Program-made: the position numbers and the translations under genes
From: Shewanella profunda
GTDB taxonomy: Bacteria; Pseudomonadota; Gammaproteobacteria; Enterobacterales; Shewanellaceae
DNA: 64,000 nt
Assembly: GCF_023283765.1 (NCBI RefSeq)
Contig: NZ_JAKILG010000023.1
Location: 1 to 64,000 of the forward strand
Direction of reading: 5' to 3'
The notes under the pieces: model-generated
Told to the model about the DNA's origin: nothing
What the model saw: only the letters and a program-made list of their open reading frames with translations
The model's database searches: none
Part shown: piece by piece, positions 16,455 through 27,044 of the stretch
Position numbering within the stretch: position 1 is the stretch's first letter
Layout of the letters: every line of letters starts with the position of its first letter

Positions 16455-17315
16455 TTACTGAGGCGTATTTGAGCATTGGCCATTGGCAAATATCGCCGCG
16501 ATATCTATGCCATCGAACGCATAGTTGGCATTGCAATACTCACAGCCCATTTCAATTTTGCCTTCTTCGGCAAGAATGACTTCAACTTCGGCTTGCTCTA
16601 GGGTCTTAATTGCCGCAGCACTTCGTTCACGTGAGCAGGTGCATTTAAAGCTGACTTCAATAGGATCGAATAGGCGCACTTCTTCCTGATGATATAAACG
16701 GTGTAATACGTTTTCAGCATCTAAACTGAACAACTCCTCGGCCTTAATGGTTGAGGTTAATTGGCTTAAATGCTCGAAATCCTGATTGTGATCTTCTTGG
16801 CTTGGCAAAATTTGCAGGAACATGCCAGCAGCCTGTTGTCCATTGGCAAATAACCACAGCGCCGTTGGTAACTGTTCAGATTGATTGAAGTATTCCTCAA
16901 CACAGGCGGCCAGAGTGGGCTTATCTAATGCCACCACACCTTGGTAGCGTTCACCTTCATCTGGTGTCAGGGTGATCACCATATAGCCTTGACCAAATAA
17001 GTCGGCAAGGCTGGCATTATCGGCTAATTCGCCATTCCAACGTGCAACACCGCGCAGTTGTTGCAGGTTATTACCATTGATAACCGCAAGCGAAACCGGG
17101 CCATTGCCCTGCAACTGCACGCTGATATCACCACTGAACTTTAAAGTAGCAGTTAACAGTGAGGTGGCCACCATTAACTCACCAATTAAGACTTGTAATA
17201 CAGGTGGATACTCTTGGGCGCCGATCACTTGTTGATAGCTATCTTGCAATTGCACTAGCTCACCACGCACATCGGCATTATCGAACAGGTAACGGTGTAA
17301 AATATCTTGGTTCAT
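16455..17315 (-). CDS. hslO: Redox-regulated chaperone Hsp33
   Basis: HslO is a cytosolic holdase that is activated when oxidative stress oxidises its zinc-binding cysteines. The C-terminal zinc motif is complete: CTC in FKCTCSRER, then CEYC in [11 protein letters not shown] place the start at ATG 17315 because the product then opens [20 protein letters not shown], aligning with known Hsp33 proteins; a GTG four codons earlier begins 2 bp after the hslR stop and is less likely. The resulting 286-aa length is normal. It forms an operon with hslR (14-bp gap). Confidence 0.94.
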   Translation of the reverse strand: MNQDILHRYLFDNADVRGELVQLQDSYQQVIGAQEYPPVLQVLIGELMVATSLLTATLKFSGDISVQLQGNGPVSLAVINGNNLQQLRGVARWNGELADNASLADLFGQGYMVITLTPDEGERYQGVVALDKPTLAACVEEYFNQSEQLPTALWLFANGQQAAGMFLQILPSQEDHNQDFEHLSQLTSTIKAEELFSLDAENVLHRLYHQEEVRLFDPIEVSFKCTCSRERSAAAIKTLEQAEVEVILAEEGKIEMGCEYCNANYAFDGIDIAAIFANGQCSNTPQ

Positions 17316-17329
17316 ATTGAATCTCACTA

Positions 17330-17728
17330 TTAGAATTCTTTAAAGCGAATGAGCTGACGTCGTTGCTTTTTATCTGGTTTATGGTCTGGCGCAGGATTAT
17401 TGAGTATATTCAACCGTCGTGCTTCGGCGTTTACTGCGCGTTTTGCCACACTATTAGCTGTTTCTTCGTACAATTCTTGTGCAATTGATGCACTTTGGCG
17501 TAATTCGGATAATTTTTTTATGACGATCTCTTTATCGTCATATCCTTGGCGTATTTTAAGGACGGCACCTATCTCTGCATTCTTACTAGATTTGATGCGC
17601 GCTCCGTTGTAATGTACTTTGCCGCCATTGATCATTTCCTTGGCAATGGCGCGGGTTTTAAAGAAACGCGCGGCCCACAGCCACTTGTCGAGCCGAACGC
17701 TGGTATTGTCGCCAAAACTTTGCGTCAT
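17330..17728 (-). CDS. hslR: Heat-shock ribosome-associated protein Hsp15
   Basis: Hsp15 binds free 50S subunits carrying nascent chains and helps recycle stalled ribosomes. The S4 RNA-binding domain is at residues ~8-70 ([27 protein letters not shown]), followed by a basic tail ([17 protein letters not shown]). I choose ATG 17728, which has a strong GGAGG 6 bp upstream and gives 132 aa; the in-frame codon at 17815 adds 29 residues that do not belong to the family. hslR and hslO are co-transcribed as in E. coli. A hairpin (TTAAAGGGTG / CACCCTTTTAA, 17802-17832) lies in the divergent gspC-hslR intergenic region. Confidence 0.93.
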   Translation of the reverse strand: MTQSFGDNTSVRLDKWLWAARFFKTRAIAKEMINGGKVHYNGARIKSSKNAEIGAVLKIRQGYDDKEIVIKKLSELRQSASIAQELYEETANSVAKRAVNAEARRLNILNNPAPDHKPDKKQRRQLIRFKEF

Positions 17729-17939
17729 AGTGCCTCCAAGGTAAAAGATCGATGAGTTCACATGTTGAACAATAAAATGCGTGAGCTGCATTTCTATTAT
17801 GTTAAAGGGTGGCATGCTTCACACCCTTTTAAGGCGGCCAAAGTTAGCATAATTGGCCAATTTTCGCCAATTACAATACTGTTATGGGGTTGTTGCCAAA
17901 TGCGGCCTAGGTTAGCATGTGGCTGGCATCATTAATTTA

Positions 17940-17945
17940 TATAAT
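17940..17945 (+). promoter_or_regulatory. Possible -10 box for the gsp operon
   Basis: TATAAT lies 36 bp before gspC in the divergent region shared with hslR. No convincing -35 is seen at the right distance, so the assignment is tentative. Confidence 0.3.
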
Positions 17946-17980
17946 CAGAACAGAGACCTGTATCGAGGGTCCACATAGAT

Positions 17981-18907
17981 ATGGATTTATTAGATAAAAT
18001 TATCGCGAAAGCTGCCAGTATTCCTCACAAGCCCTTAAGTCAGATAACATTCTGGTTCGGGTTTATTGTGAGCTTGCTGTTAGCTGCACAAATTACATGG
18101 AAGCTCGTACCTACAACCTCATCATCCAGTGCTTGGTCACCCATGGCCACCACGGTAGGTAGTGGGGCTGGACAAGCCGATCTCGCAGGTTTACAGCAAC
18201 TTGGACTTTTTGGTAAAGCAGATGCTCAGTCTGAAAGAACTAAGGTCGAAGTGGTTGAAACAATCACTGATGCACCTAAGACAACACTGTCGATCCTATT
18301 GACTGGCGTGGTTGCTTCAACGGCAGAGCAAAAAGGACTCGCGGTTATTGAGTCCAGTGGTAATCAAGAAACCTACAGCCTTGGGGATAAAATTAAAGGC
18401 ACTTCTGCCTCACTCAAGGAAGTCTATGCCGATCGAATCATCATCACTAACGCAGGCCGTTACGAGACCTTAATGCTTGATGGTTTAGTTTATACGAGCC
18501 AAAGCGCAGTCAATCAGCAGTTACAGCAGGCAAAAACAAACAAATTAGACCAAACCGTAAACCGCGTTGATCAACGCCAAAATGCCGAAGTTTCCCAAGA
18601 ACTGGCCGAGTCGCGTGATGAGTTATTAGCCGACCCCAGTAAAATCACCGATTACATTGCCATCTCACCCGTAAGACAAGGGGACTCAGTCGTAGGTTAT
18701 CGTCTTAACTCTGGCAAAGATGCCAATTTATTTAAGCAAGCAGGCTTTAAAGCGAATGACTTAGCGAAATCTATTAATGGGTACGACCTGACTGTAATGA
18801 CTCAGGCGTTAGAAATGATGAGCCAACTACCTGAGTTAACCGAAGTTTCCATTATGGTTGAACGGGAAGGTCAGTTGGTTGAAATCATGTTTAGTTTGCC
18901 GCAATAA
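17981..18907 (+). CDS. gspC: Type II secretion protein GspC
   Basis: GspC links the inner-membrane platform to the secretin and contributes to substrate selection. The protein is 308 aa. A short cytoplasmic N-terminus is followed by one transmembrane helix (residues ~22-38), a proline/serine linker, the homology-region domain (~105-165, ILLTGVVASTAEQKGLAVIE) and a C-terminal PDZ domain (~215-305, with GYRLNSGKDANLFKQAGFK and MVEREGQ). It is first in a 12-gene operon, gspC-N, encoding the complete pseudopilus, platform, ATPase and secretin; the prepilin peptidase gene (gspO/pilD) is not here. Confidence 0.95.
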   Translation: MDLLDKIIAKAASIPHKPLSQITFWFGFIVSLLLAAQITWKLVPTTSSSSAWSPMATTVGSGAGQADLAGLQQLGLFGKADAQSERTKVEVVETITDAPKTTLSILLTGVVASTAEQKGLAVIESSGNQETYSLGDKIKGTSASLKEVYADRIIITNAGRYETLMLDGLVYTSQSAVNQQLQQAKTNKLDQTVNRVDQRQNAEVSQELAESRDELLADPSKITDYIAISPVRQGDSVVGYRLNSGKDANLFKQAGFKANDLAKSINGYDLTVMTQALEMMSQLPELTEVSIMVEREGQLVEIMFSLPQ

Positions 18908-18931
18908 CACGCGTTAGAGGAAAGTAAAATA

Positions 18932-21049
18932 ATGAATAAAAAATGGATTCGACGCAAACTGATTGCTGGAGTTGTGGCGGGCGCTGCCATATTTACCTCC
19001 CAATTTGTTTGGTCAGAACAATATGCGGCCAACTTTAAAGGCACTGATATTCAAGAATTTATCAACATTGTTGGTAAAAACTTGAATAAGACCATCATTG
19101 TTGACCCAACGATCCGTGGCAAAATTAACGTGCGCAGTTATGACCTGCTGAACGACGAACAGTATTACCAGTTTTTCCTTAACGTTTTACAAGTTTACGG
19201 CTATGCCATCGTCGAGATGGAAAACGGTGTGATTAAGGTCGTTAAAGACAAAAGTGCACAAACTGGCGCTATCCGTGTCGCAAACGATACCGATCCCGGT
19301 ATCGGCGATGAAATGGTCACTCGTATTGTGGCGCTGTATAACACCGAGGCTAAGCAACTTGCACCTCTGTTGCGCCAACTTAATGATAACGCGGGCGGTG
19401 GCAACGTAGTTAACTACGATCCCTCTAACGTACTGATGCTTACGGGCCGTGCCTCTGTCGTTAACAAGCTGGTGGAAATTATCCGCCGTGTAGATAAACA
19501 AGGGGATACATCAGTACAAGTTGTGCCCCTAGAGTACGCATCAGCCGGTGAAATGGTGCGAATTATCGATACCCTTTACCGCGCAAGCGCAAACCAAGCG
19601 CAGTTACCTGGTCAAGCGCCCAAAGTCGTGGCCGATGAGCGTATTAACGCTGTAATCGTCAGTGGTGATGAAAAGAGCCGTCAACGGGTGGTTGAGCTTA
19701 TCCATCGTCTCGATGCTGAGCAAGCCAGCACCGGAAACACTAAGGTACGTTATTTACGCTACGCCAAGGCTGAAGATTTGGTTGAAGTGTTAACCGGTTT
19801 TGCCCAAAAACTGGAAGGTGATAAAGAGCAAGGCGCTCAAACAGCGGGTACTAAGCGTCGTAATGAAATCAACATTATGGCCCACACTGATACCAATGCT
19901 TTAGTGATCAGCGCTGAGCCTGATCAAATGCGCACTATCGAAAGTGTTATCAACCAACTCGATATTCGCCGTGCTCAAGTCTTAGTTGAAGCGATTATCG
20001 TGGAAATTGCTGAGGGCGATAACGTTGGTTTTGGTGTGCAGTGGGCCTCTGAGTCCGGTGGTATGACTCAGTTTAATAACCTTGGTCCAACCATAGGTGA
20101 GATTGGTGCGGGGATTTGGCAAGCGCAGGATGTGGAAGCTTCCCAAACTTGTACTGGTTCGGGTGATAATATGACCTGTACATCTAACCCAGATACAGAA
20201 GGGGATGTAACACTGCTCGCTCAAGCTTTAGGCAAAGTCAATGGCATGGCTTGGGGCGTGGCCATGGGTGACTTTGGCGCCTTAATGCAAGCCGTGTCGA
20301 GTGATACAAACTCTAACGTACTAGCGACTCCTTCTATTACCACATTAGATAACCAAGAAGCCTCGTTTATCGTAGGTGACGAAGTGCCTATTCTTACCGG
20401 TTCTACCGCCAGTTCAAGCAACAGCAATCCATTCCAAACCGTTGAACGTAAAGAGGTGGGGGTTAAGTTAAAAGTCATACCTCAGATCAACGAAGGCAAT
20501 GCGGTTAAATTGGCGATTGAGCAAGAAGTCTCTGGGGTTAACGGTAACACGGGCGTGGATATCTCCTTTGCGACTCGCCGTCTAACCACCACTGTTATGG
20601 CAGACTCAGGGCAAATCGTGGTGCTCGGTGGTTTGATTAACGAAGAAGTGCAGGAAAGTGTGCAAAAAGTGCCTTTCCTCGGTGATATCCCGTTCCTTGG
20701 GCATTTATTTAAATCATCCTCGAGCAAAAAGACCAAGAAAAACCTGATGATCTTTATCAAACCAACCATTATTCGCGATGGTATGACAATGGAAGGGATT
20801 GCTGGGCGTAAATATAACTATTTCAGAGCCTTACAGCTTGATCAGCAAGAACGTGGCGTTAACTTAATGCCCGATACGCCAGTGCCAGTGTTGGAGGAAT
20901 GGAATCAATCTGAGTATTTGCCACCGGAAGTAAACGATATTTTAGAGCGTTACAAAGATGGCAGAGGCTTAGACACCCAGATGCGTAAAACGGATCCAAC
21001 GCTCAAAACGCTGGATGAAAACAAAAGTAAAGATAAAACCAATGAGTGA
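18932..21049 (+). CDS. gspD: Type II secretion outer-membrane secretin GspD
   Basis: GspD forms the multimeric gated channel through the outer membrane. The protein is 705 aa. A Sec signal peptide (to about residue 28) is followed by the N0 domain ([20 protein letters not shown]), N1-N3 repeats (for example [20 protein letters not shown]) and the secretin domain, with [10 protein letters not shown] and the conserved [12 protein letters not shown] and [14 protein letters not shown] motifs. The C-terminus ends in a charged S-domain-like tail. It overlaps gspE by 8 bp (ATGAGTGA). Confidence 0.97.
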   Translation: MNKKWIRRKLIAGVVAGAAIFTSQFVWSEQYAANFKGTDIQEFINIVGKNLNKTIIVDPTIRGKINVRSYDLLNDEQYYQFFLNVLQVYGYAIVEMENGVIKVVKDKSAQTGAIRVANDTDPGIGDEMVTRIVALYNTEAKQLAPLLRQLNDNAGGGNVVNYDPSNVLMLTGRASVVNKLVEIIRRVDKQGDTSVQVVPLEYASAGEMVRIIDTLYRASANQAQLPGQAPKVVADERINAVIVSGDEKSRQRVVELIHRLDAEQASTGNTKVRYLRYAKAEDLVEVLTGFAQKLEGDKEQGAQTAGTKRRNEINIMAHTDTNALVISAEPDQMRTIESVINQLDIRRAQVLVEAIIVEIAEGDNVGFGVQWASESGGMTQFNNLGPTIGEIGAGIWQAQDVEASQTCTGSGDNMTCTSNPDTEGDVTLLAQALGKVNGMAWGVAMGDFGALMQAVSSDTNSNVLATPSITTLDNQEASFIVGDEVPILTGSTASSSNSNPFQTVERKEVGVKLKVIPQINEGNAVKLAIEQEVSGVNGNTGVDISFATRRLTTTVMADSGQIVVLGGLINEEVQESVQKVPFLGDIPFLGHLFKSSSSKKTKKNLMIFIKPTIIRDGMTMEGIAGRKYNYFRALQLDQQERGVNLMPDTPVPVLEEWNQSEYLPPEVNDILERYKDGRGLDTQMRKTDPTLKTLDENKSKDKTNE

Positions 21050-22607
21050 AATTCAACTATCCCAAGTCGATGACTTAAGCCTAGTTTCTAATGAGCTAGG
21101 CTTAGAAACCGAAGGTGATGAGGTATTTCGCTCCAATAGCAAAGAGCGTCTACCCTTTGCCTTTGCCCACCGTCACGAGGTGATTTTGGCCTATGGCGAT
21201 ACAGACGAGTTGAGTCTGTTCCATACCGCTAAAACACCACTTGCTGCCATGCTTGAAGCACGCCGTTATTCGAGTATTGATTTGCCCTTAGTACAGCTTG
21301 AACCCGGTAGATTTGAGGCCAAATTGACTCAGGTCTATCAGGCTAATTCCTCGGAAGCGCAGCAACTGATGGAAGATATTGGCAACGAGATGGATTTATT
21401 CACCCTTGCCGAAGAGTTGCCTCAGACCGAAGACTTGCTCGAAGGTGACGATGATGCCCCTATTATCAAGCTGATTAATGCCTTGTTATCTGAAGCGATT
21501 AAAGAAGAGGCCTCGGATATTCACATCGAGACCTATGAAAAGCAGTTGATCGTGCGTTTCCGTATCGATGGTGTGCTGAAAGAAGTGCTTAAGCCGAACC
21601 GTAAATTGTCGTCACTGCTAGTGTCGCGGATTAAGGTGATGGCGCGCCTCGATATTGCCGAGAAACGGGTGCCGCAGGATGGGCGTATTTCACTGCGTAT
21701 CGCGGGTCGTGCGGTCGATGTGCGGGTTTCGACCATGCCATCGAGCCACGGTGAACGGGTCGTGTTGCGTTTATTGGATAAAAATGCCGGTAATCTCGAT
21801 TTAGAACAATTGGGTATGAACGATGCTATTCGAGTTAAATTCGAAGATCTTATCCGTCGCCCACACGGTATTATCCTAGTCACTGGCCCCACAGGTTCAG
21901 GTAAAAGTACCACGCTATACGCGGGCTTAACTGAGATTAACTCCAAAGATACCAACATTCTGACCGTTGAAGACCCTATAGAATATGAGTTAGAAGGTAT
22001 AGGTCAAACGCAAGTTAACACTAAGGCGGATATGACTTTCGCCCGGGGTCTAAGGGCTATTTTACGTCAAGACCCTGACGTGGTGATGATAGGTGAGATC
22101 CGCGACCTAGAAACCGCGCAAATTGCGGTGCAGGCGTCGCTCACGGGTCATATGGTGATTTCAACGCTGCACACTAACACGGCCTCAGGCGCTATTACGC
22201 GTTTGCAGGACATGGGAGTCGAACCTTTCCTTGTTTCCTCGAGTCTGCTTGGCGTGTTGGCCCAACGCTTGATCCGTACCCTCTGTCCTAAATGTAAAAT
22301 TGAGCATGCGCCCGATCAGCGTGAACGTGAATTGCTGGGGATAGCGGCCGATGATGACAGACACATTTTCCGCGCCAATGGCTGTAAAGCCTGTGGCAAC
22401 AGTGGTTATCGCGGTCGTACCGGTATTCACGAACTATTGCTGGTGGATGACAATGTGCGCGAGCTTATCCATGGTGGTCGAGGTGAGTTGGCGATTGAAA
22501 AATACATTCGTCAGTTCGTGCCCAGTATTCGCCACGATGGCATGAGTAAGGTGCTCATGGGCATCACTACACTTGAAGAAGTGCTAAGGGTGACCCGCGA
22601 GGAGTAA
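21042..22607 (+). CDS. gspE: Type II secretion ATPase GspE
   Basis: GspE is the cytoplasmic hexameric ATPase that powers pseudopilus assembly. I place the start at ATG 21042 ([11 protein letters not shown]), inside the end of gspD, giving 521 aa; the frame is open further upstream but that region is gspD sequence. The Walker A motif [14 protein letters not shown] lies near residue 281, with an Asp box ([13 protein letters not shown]), Walker B ([19 protein letters not shown]) and a His box. A tetracysteine zinc motif follows (LCPKCK and CKACG). All elements appear intact. Confidence 0.97.
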   Translation: MSEIQLSQVDDLSLVSNELGLETEGDEVFRSNSKERLPFAFAHRHEVILAYGDTDELSLFHTAKTPLAAMLEARRYSSIDLPLVQLEPGRFEAKLTQVYQANSSEAQQLMEDIGNEMDLFTLAEELPQTEDLLEGDDDAPIIKLINALLSEAIKEEASDIHIETYEKQLIVRFRIDGVLKEVLKPNRKLSSLLVSRIKVMARLDIAEKRVPQDGRISLRIAGRAVDVRVSTMPSSHGERVVLRLLDKNAGNLDLEQLGMNDAIRVKFEDLIRRPHGIILVTGPTGSGKSTTLYAGLTEINSKDTNILTVEDPIEYELEGIGQTQVNTKADMTFARGLRAILRQDPDVVMIGEIRDLETAQIAVQASLTGHMVISTLHTNTASGAITRLQDMGVEPFLVSSSLLGVLAQRLIRTLCPKCKIEHAPDQRERELLGIAADDDRHIFRANGCKACGNSGYRGRTGIHELLLVDDNVRELIHGGRGELAIEKYIRQFVPSIRHDGMSKVLMGITTLEEVLRVTREE

Positions 22608-22610
22608 GCT

Positions 22611-23834
22611 ATGCCAGCATTTGAATATAAAGCACTGGACGCCAAGGGTAAGCAGCTTAAAGGGGTTATAGAGGCGGATACGGCTAGACATGCCCGTAGC
22701 CAACTGCGGGATCAGCGTATGATGCCGCTGGAAATTCTTCCCGTTACCGAGAAAGAAGCCAAAGCAAAAAGCAGTGGATTTTCTTTCTTCAAACGGGGGA
22801 TTTCAGTCGCCGAACTTGCCCTTATTACTCGCCAAATTGCCACGTTAGTGGCGGCGGGATTACCCATTGAAGAATCACTCAAAGCCGTTGGTCAACAATG
22901 CGAGAAAGATCGTCTCGCGAGTATGATCATGGCGGTACGTTCACGGGTCGTTGAAGGTTATAGTTTTGCCGATTCCCTTGCCGAATTTCCGCATATTTTT
23001 GATGATTTATATCGCGCTATGGTGGCCTCGGGTGAAAAGTCGGGTCATTTAGAAGTGGTATTGAATCGTCTCGCCGATTACACCGAACGCCGCCAACAGC
23101 TTAAGTCAAAACTGCAACAGGCAATGATCTATCCGATAGTGCTGACCGTTGTGGCGATTGGCGTGATTTCAGTATTGCTCGCAGCTGTGGTACCTAAGGT
23201 TGTTGGGCAGTTTGAACATATGGGGGCTGAGCTACCCGCTACCACTCGTTTCTTGATCTCTGCTTCTGACTTCGTACAGAATTACGGCCTATTTGTGGTA
23301 CTTGCCATTGTGTTATTGTTTGTGGTGTTCCAACGGATGCTCAAAGCGGCCACATTTAGAATGAAGTACGATAGTTTTTTGCTGCAAATGCCCGTGATTG
23401 GTCGTGTCAGTAAAGGGCTCAATACAGCACGTTTTGCGCGTACCTTAAGTATTCTCTCTGCCAGTTCAGTCCCCTTGCTTGATGGTATGCGTATTGCGAG
23501 CGAAGTACTGCAAAATATGCGAGTACGCGCCGCGGTTGATGATGCAACGGCACGCGTGCGAGAAGGTACTAGCCTAGGTGCGGCATTGACTAACACTAAG
23601 CTGTTTCCGGCAATGATGTTATATATGATTGCCTCGGGCGAGAAGAGTGGTCAGCTGGAACAGATGCTAGAACGGGCTGCCGATAACCAAGATAGGGAAT
23701 TTGAGGGTAACGTCAATATTGCCCTTGGGGTATTTGAACCTATGTTGGTGGTGAGTATGGCGGGTATAGTACTCTTTATCGTAATGGCGATTTTGCAGCC
23801 GATATTAGCGCTGAACAACTTGATTAGTAACTAA
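22611..23834 (+). CDS. gspF: Type II secretion inner-membrane platform protein GspF
   Basis: GspF is the polytopic platform protein that couples the ATPase to pseudopilin insertion. At 407 aa it is of normal length. Two homologous T2SF domains of ~120 aa (residues ~70-195 and ~273-395) each end in a transmembrane region; the hydrophobic stretches are IYPIVLTVVAIGVISVLLAA, YGLFVVLAIVLLFVVF and MLVVSMAGIVLFIVMAILQP. The paired SGEKSG motifs (VASGEKSGHLE, IASGEKSGQLE) mark the duplicate domains. It starts 4 bp after gspE. Confidence 0.97.
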   Translation: MPAFEYKALDAKGKQLKGVIEADTARHARSQLRDQRMMPLEILPVTEKEAKAKSSGFSFFKRGISVAELALITRQIATLVAAGLPIEESLKAVGQQCEKDRLASMIMAVRSRVVEGYSFADSLAEFPHIFDDLYRAMVASGEKSGHLEVVLNRLADYTERRQQLKSKLQQAMIYPIVLTVVAIGVISVLLAAVVPKVVGQFEHMGAELPATTRFLISASDFVQNYGLFVVLAIVLLFVVFQRMLKAATFRMKYDSFLLQMPVIGRVSKGLNTARFARTLSILSASSVPLLDGMRIASEVLQNMRVRAAVDDATARVREGTSLGAALTNTKLFPAMMLYMIASGEKSGQLEQMLERAADNQDREFEGNVNIALGVFEPMLVVSMAGIVLFIVMAILQPILALNNLISN

Positions 23835-23895
23835 TTTTTAAATTTATGGATTATAGCCAAATCGATTGGCGTAGGTTTTTTAGGAGAAGTAGTCG

Positions 23896-24330
23896 ATGCA
23901 AATAAACAACAGACAAAAAGGTTTTACCTTACTCGAAGTGATGGTGGTGATTGTCATCCTTGGTATTTTGGCTTCTATGGTTGTACCTAACTTGATGGGT
24001 AACAAAGATAAAGCCGACCAACAAAAAGCCGTATCAGACATAGTGGCGCTCGAAAACGCCTTAGATATGTATAAGTTAGATAATGGTGTTTATCCAACGA
24101 CTGAACAGGGCTTAGAAGCCTTAGTACAAAAGCCAACGATTTCACCAGAGCCACGCAATTATCGTGAAGAAGGCTACGTAAAACGCTTACCGCAGGATCC
24201 ATGGCGCAATAATTACTTGCTGCTAAGCCCAGGCGAAAACAGCAAGCTCGATATTTTCAGCACAGGCCCAGATGGCCAATCAGGGACCGAGGATGATATC
24301 GGTAACTGGAATTTACAGAATTTCCAATAA
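23896..24330 (+). CDS. gspG: Major type II pseudopilin GspG
   Basis: GspG is the main subunit of the pseudopilus. A 9-residue leader ends in glycine (QKG before FTLLEVMVVIVILGILASMV), the type IV prepilin peptidase site with Glu at +5. The 144-aa precursor has the typical calcium-loop region near the C-terminus (STGPDGQSGTEDDIGNW). It has its own AGGAGAAG site before the ATG and sits 61 bp after gspF, the widest gap in the first half of the operon, as expected for a gene expressed at higher level. Confidence 0.97.
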   Translation: MQINNRQKGFTLLEVMVVIVILGILASMVVPNLMGNKDKADQQKAVSDIVALENALDMYKLDNGVYPTTEQGLEALVQKPTISPEPRNYREEGYVKRLPQDPWRNNYLLLSPGENSKLDIFSTGPDGQSGTEDDIGNWNLQNFQ

Positions 24331-24331
24331 G

Positions 24332-24904
24332 ATGCTAAAGCTGCGCCAAGCTGGCTTCACCTTAATGGAGGTGATGCTGGTGATTTTGCTAATGGGACTC
24401 ACCGCTGCGGCGGTGACTATGTCTATTGGCAATTCGGGGCCACAGCAGGCCGTTGAAAGAACGGCGCTGCAGTTTATTGCCGCGACAGAATTAGTGCTCG
24501 ATGAAACCGTTTTGAGCGGCCAATTTATTGGCATTGTGATTGAAAAAACCAGTTATCAGTTTGTGTTTTATAAGGATGGTAAATGGAGTCCACTGGAGAA
24601 GGACAGAATGCTGTCGGAGAAACAGATGGATACCGGCATGTCGTTGAACTTAGTGCTCGATGGCTTGCCCTTAGTGCAAGAAGATGAAGAGGATAAATCT
24701 TGGTTTGATGAACCATTTATCGAGGCTTCTACCGAGGATAAAAAGAAATACCCAGAACCTCAGATCATGTTATTTCCCAGTGGCGAAATGAGCGCCTTTG
24801 AACTGAGTTTTATCGCAAAAACCGATAAGGGACAGGTCGATATACTGGTAGTTGGCGATGCGATTGGGCGTTTAACCCTAGGACGACCCGATGAAGCACA
24901 CTAA
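24332..24904 (+). CDS. gspH: Minor type II pseudopilin GspH
   Basis: This minor pseudopilin is 190 aa from ATG 24332, one base after the gspG stop codon; a longer in-frame opening at 24272 lies within gspG and is not used. The prepilin site is QAG before FTLMEVMLVILLMGLTAAAV. The C-terminal part is beta-rich with an acidic patch (VQEDEEDKSWFDEPF). It overlaps gspI by 14 bp. Confidence 0.93.
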   Translation: MLKLRQAGFTLMEVMLVILLMGLTAAAVTMSIGNSGPQQAVERTALQFIAATELVLDETVLSGQFIGIVIEKTSYQFVFYKDGKWSPLEKDRMLSEKQMDTGMSLNLVLDGLPLVQEDEEDKSWFDEPFIEASTEDKKKYPEPQIMLFPSGEMSAFELSFIAKTDKGQVDILVVGDAIGRLTLGRPDEAH

Positions 24905-25259
24905 GGGAATGACCTTGCTCGAAGTGATCGTTGCGCTGGCGGTATTTTCTGTCGCGGCGGTTTCAATCACTAAAAGTTTGGGTGAGCAAATGGCAAATAT
25001 GCCCATTCTGGAGTCGCGTACACTCGCCCAATGGGTTGCTGACAATCAAATGGTGGATATCAGACTTGAGCCCCAGTTTCCCGAATTAGGTAAAAAAGAA
25101 GGCCGAGTGGAACTGGCAGGAAAGGATTGGTATTGGCGCCGAGAAGTCGTGAAAACCACGGATGATACTTTCAGAATGATCCGTATTAGCGTCAGTGAAG
25201 ATGAGCGTTACCAGCGTATTGCAGCACAAGTGAGCAGTTATGTCTTTAAAACTAACTAA
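24891..25259 (+). CDS. gspI: Minor type II pseudopilin GspI
   Basis: GspI is part of the GspI-J-K tip complex that starts pseudopilus assembly. It has a very short leader (MKHTKG before MTLLEVIVALAVFSVAAV) and 122 residues in all, the family norm. It overlaps gspH by 14 bp and gspJ by 20 bp, so translation is probably coupled. Confidence 0.93.
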   Translation: MKHTKGMTLLEVIVALAVFSVAAVSITKSLGEQMANMPILESRTLAQWVADNQMVDIRLEPQFPELGKKEGRVELAGKDWYWRREVVKTTDDTFRMIRISVSEDERYQRIAAQVSSYVFKTN

Positions 25260-25995
25260 AGCTCACACAGGCTTTACGCTGCTTGAAATGTTAATCGCGA
25301 TTGCGATTTTCGCCATGATAGGTATAGCGGCCAATGCGGTGTTAAGCACGGTATTGACCAACGATGAAGTCACTAAAAGTTTTTCGACTCGCCTAAAGGC
25401 TTTGCAGCAAGGCTTTGGTGCGATTGAACGTGATTTAAACCAAATGGTTGCGCGAACGCCGAGGTTACTCGAAGGTGGGCGCGGCACGACAGTATTCCAA
25501 ACGGGTAACGAGATTTTAGATTCAGAGTCAGAAGCCCTCGTATTTTACCGTTTGGGTTGGTTAAATCCCGATGGTTTACTACCCAGAGGTAGTTTGCAGT
25601 CCGTGGCCTATGTGGTGCAAGAAGGGCGGTTGGAGCGCTGGTATTTTCCCTATCCAGAGCCTGAGTTTGGTTCTGAGCCCATCAAGACGGTGATCATCGA
25701 TAAAGTGTTATCGGTAGAATATTCCTTCTTTATGGAAGATAAATGGGAGCGCAAAGTCGAAGCGACTAAGCTGCCTAAAGCCATAGCGATGGAAGTGGAA
25801 ATTGAAGGTTTAGGTAAGATCCAACGTAAGTTCTTGTTGCCATTAGGGGCGTTAGCGCCTGAAAAGTCTAAGGATGACGACAGCAAAGATGATGAGCAGT
25901 CGGAAGGCGACAATACTGAGAATGAAGATACTAGCGGCGATGGCTCGGGCGAAGTGGATCCCAATGACGATCCCGAAGGCGAGGGTCGAGAATGA
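25240..25995 (+). CDS. gspJ: Minor type II pseudopilin GspJ with acidic C-terminal tail
   Basis: GspJ is a tip pseudopilin. The prepilin site is HTG before FTLLEMLIAIAIFAMIGIAA. The globular part runs to about residue 207 (KFLLPLGALAP). It is followed by about 40 residues almost entirely Asp, Glu, Ser, Gly and Asn (SKDDDSKDDEQSEGDN and onward to the end). This tail makes the protein longer (251 aa) than typical GspJ. It could bind calcium or the substrate, but that is inference. It overlaps gspK by ATGA. Confidence 0.95.
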   Translation: MSLKLTKAHTGFTLLEMLIAIAIFAMIGIAANAVLSTVLTNDEVTKSFSTRLKALQQGFGAIERDLNQMVARTPRLLEGGRGTTVFQTGNEILDSESEALVFYRLGWLNPDGLLPRGSLQSVAYVVQEGRLERWYFPYPEPEFGSEPIKTVIIDKVLSVEYSFFMEDKWERKVEATKLPKAIAMEVEIEGLGKIQRKFLLPLGALAPEKSKDDDSKDDEQSEGDNTENEDTSGDGSGEVDPNDDPEGEGRE

Positions 25996-26996
25996 GAACC
26001 CGTATTCAGCTTCAATCTAAACAGCGTGGTGTCGCACTGATTGTTGTGCTGTTGATCGTGGCGCTGGTGGTGATTATTGCCACTAATATTACCAGTCGTA
26101 ACCAGTTGTCGATGCGCCGAACATTAAACTTAGCCCAGTACGATCAAGCCTATTGGTATGCGATTTCGGCAGAAGAGTTGGCGAAGAAAATTCTAAAACA
26201 AGATTTAGATGATTCTGAAGGAAAGGTTCATCGACAGCAGTATTGGGCGATGAGTGATGTGGTATTTCCGGCTGAATATGGTGAAATTGCTGGCAAGATC
26301 ACCGATATGCGTTCCTGTTTTAATTTAAATGCTTTGTCCGCCACAACGAAAGAAGTGGAAAATGGTCAACCTAAGCAGCCATTGGCAGCAAGGCAATATA
26401 AGGGATTATTAGTGAGTTTGGGGGTGGATGATTTTTCTGCGGATCGTCTGACGCAAACCTTAAAAGATTATCTTGATGAAGATACAACCGCCAGTCCCTA
26501 TGGCGCCGAAGATGCAGAGTATGAAGCGCGAAACGTGCCTTACCGTGCAGCCAATACGCTGATGAATCATCGCAGTGAATTGCGGGCTGTAATGGGATAT
26601 ACCCAAGATATTTATTTGAAATTACTGCCCTATATTTGTGTTATTCCGGGCAATGACAGGCAACTGCTCAATGTAAACACCTTAGAGGTGAAGCAAGCAG
26701 CATTGCTTGCTGCCATGGTTGAGGGGCAAATTTCAGTTGGCGAGGCAGAGAGTGTGATCAACCAACGCCCTGGTGATGGTTTTGCTAAAATAGATGATTT
26801 TTATGAAACCTCCTCCATGAGGTCGATCAAATGGGAAGATGCAATGAAGTCGAGTTTTGTTATCGACAGTCAGTATTTCCTCCTCGCCTCAGGCGCTAAG
26901 GTCGACAATGCCATCTTTAGGATGGAGAGCGTGCTCAGAAAAGGTAGCGGTAACAAAATGGATGTGCTCACCCGTCAGTTTGGTGGACAAAAATAA
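25992..26996 (+). CDS. gspK: Type II pseudopilin tip protein GspK
   Basis: GspK caps the pseudopilus tip. The leader ends QRG before VALIVVLLIVALVVIIAT; position +5 is not glutamate, which is the known hallmark of GspK. The 334-aa length and the large globular domain with paired cysteines (MRSCFNLNA and YICVIPG) fit the family. It starts within the gspJ stop codon. Confidence 0.95.
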   Translation: MRTRIQLQSKQRGVALIVVLLIVALVVIIATNITSRNQLSMRRTLNLAQYDQAYWYAISAEELAKKILKQDLDDSEGKVHRQQYWAMSDVVFPAEYGEIAGKITDMRSCFNLNALSATTKEVENGQPKQPLAARQYKGLLVSLGVDDFSADRLTQTLKDYLDEDTTASPYGAEDAEYEARNVPYRAANTLMNHRSELRAVMGYTQDIYLKLLPYICVIPGNDRQLLNVNTLEVKQAALLAAMVEGQISVGEAESVINQRPGDGFAKIDDFYETSSMRSIKWEDAMKSSFVIDSQYFLLASGAKVDNAIFRMESVLRKGSGNKMDVLTRQFGGQK

Positions 26997-27044
26997 TAGC
27001 AAACAAGCTCAATTCTTTTAGGTTGAAGCTGGTGGAGAAAAACT

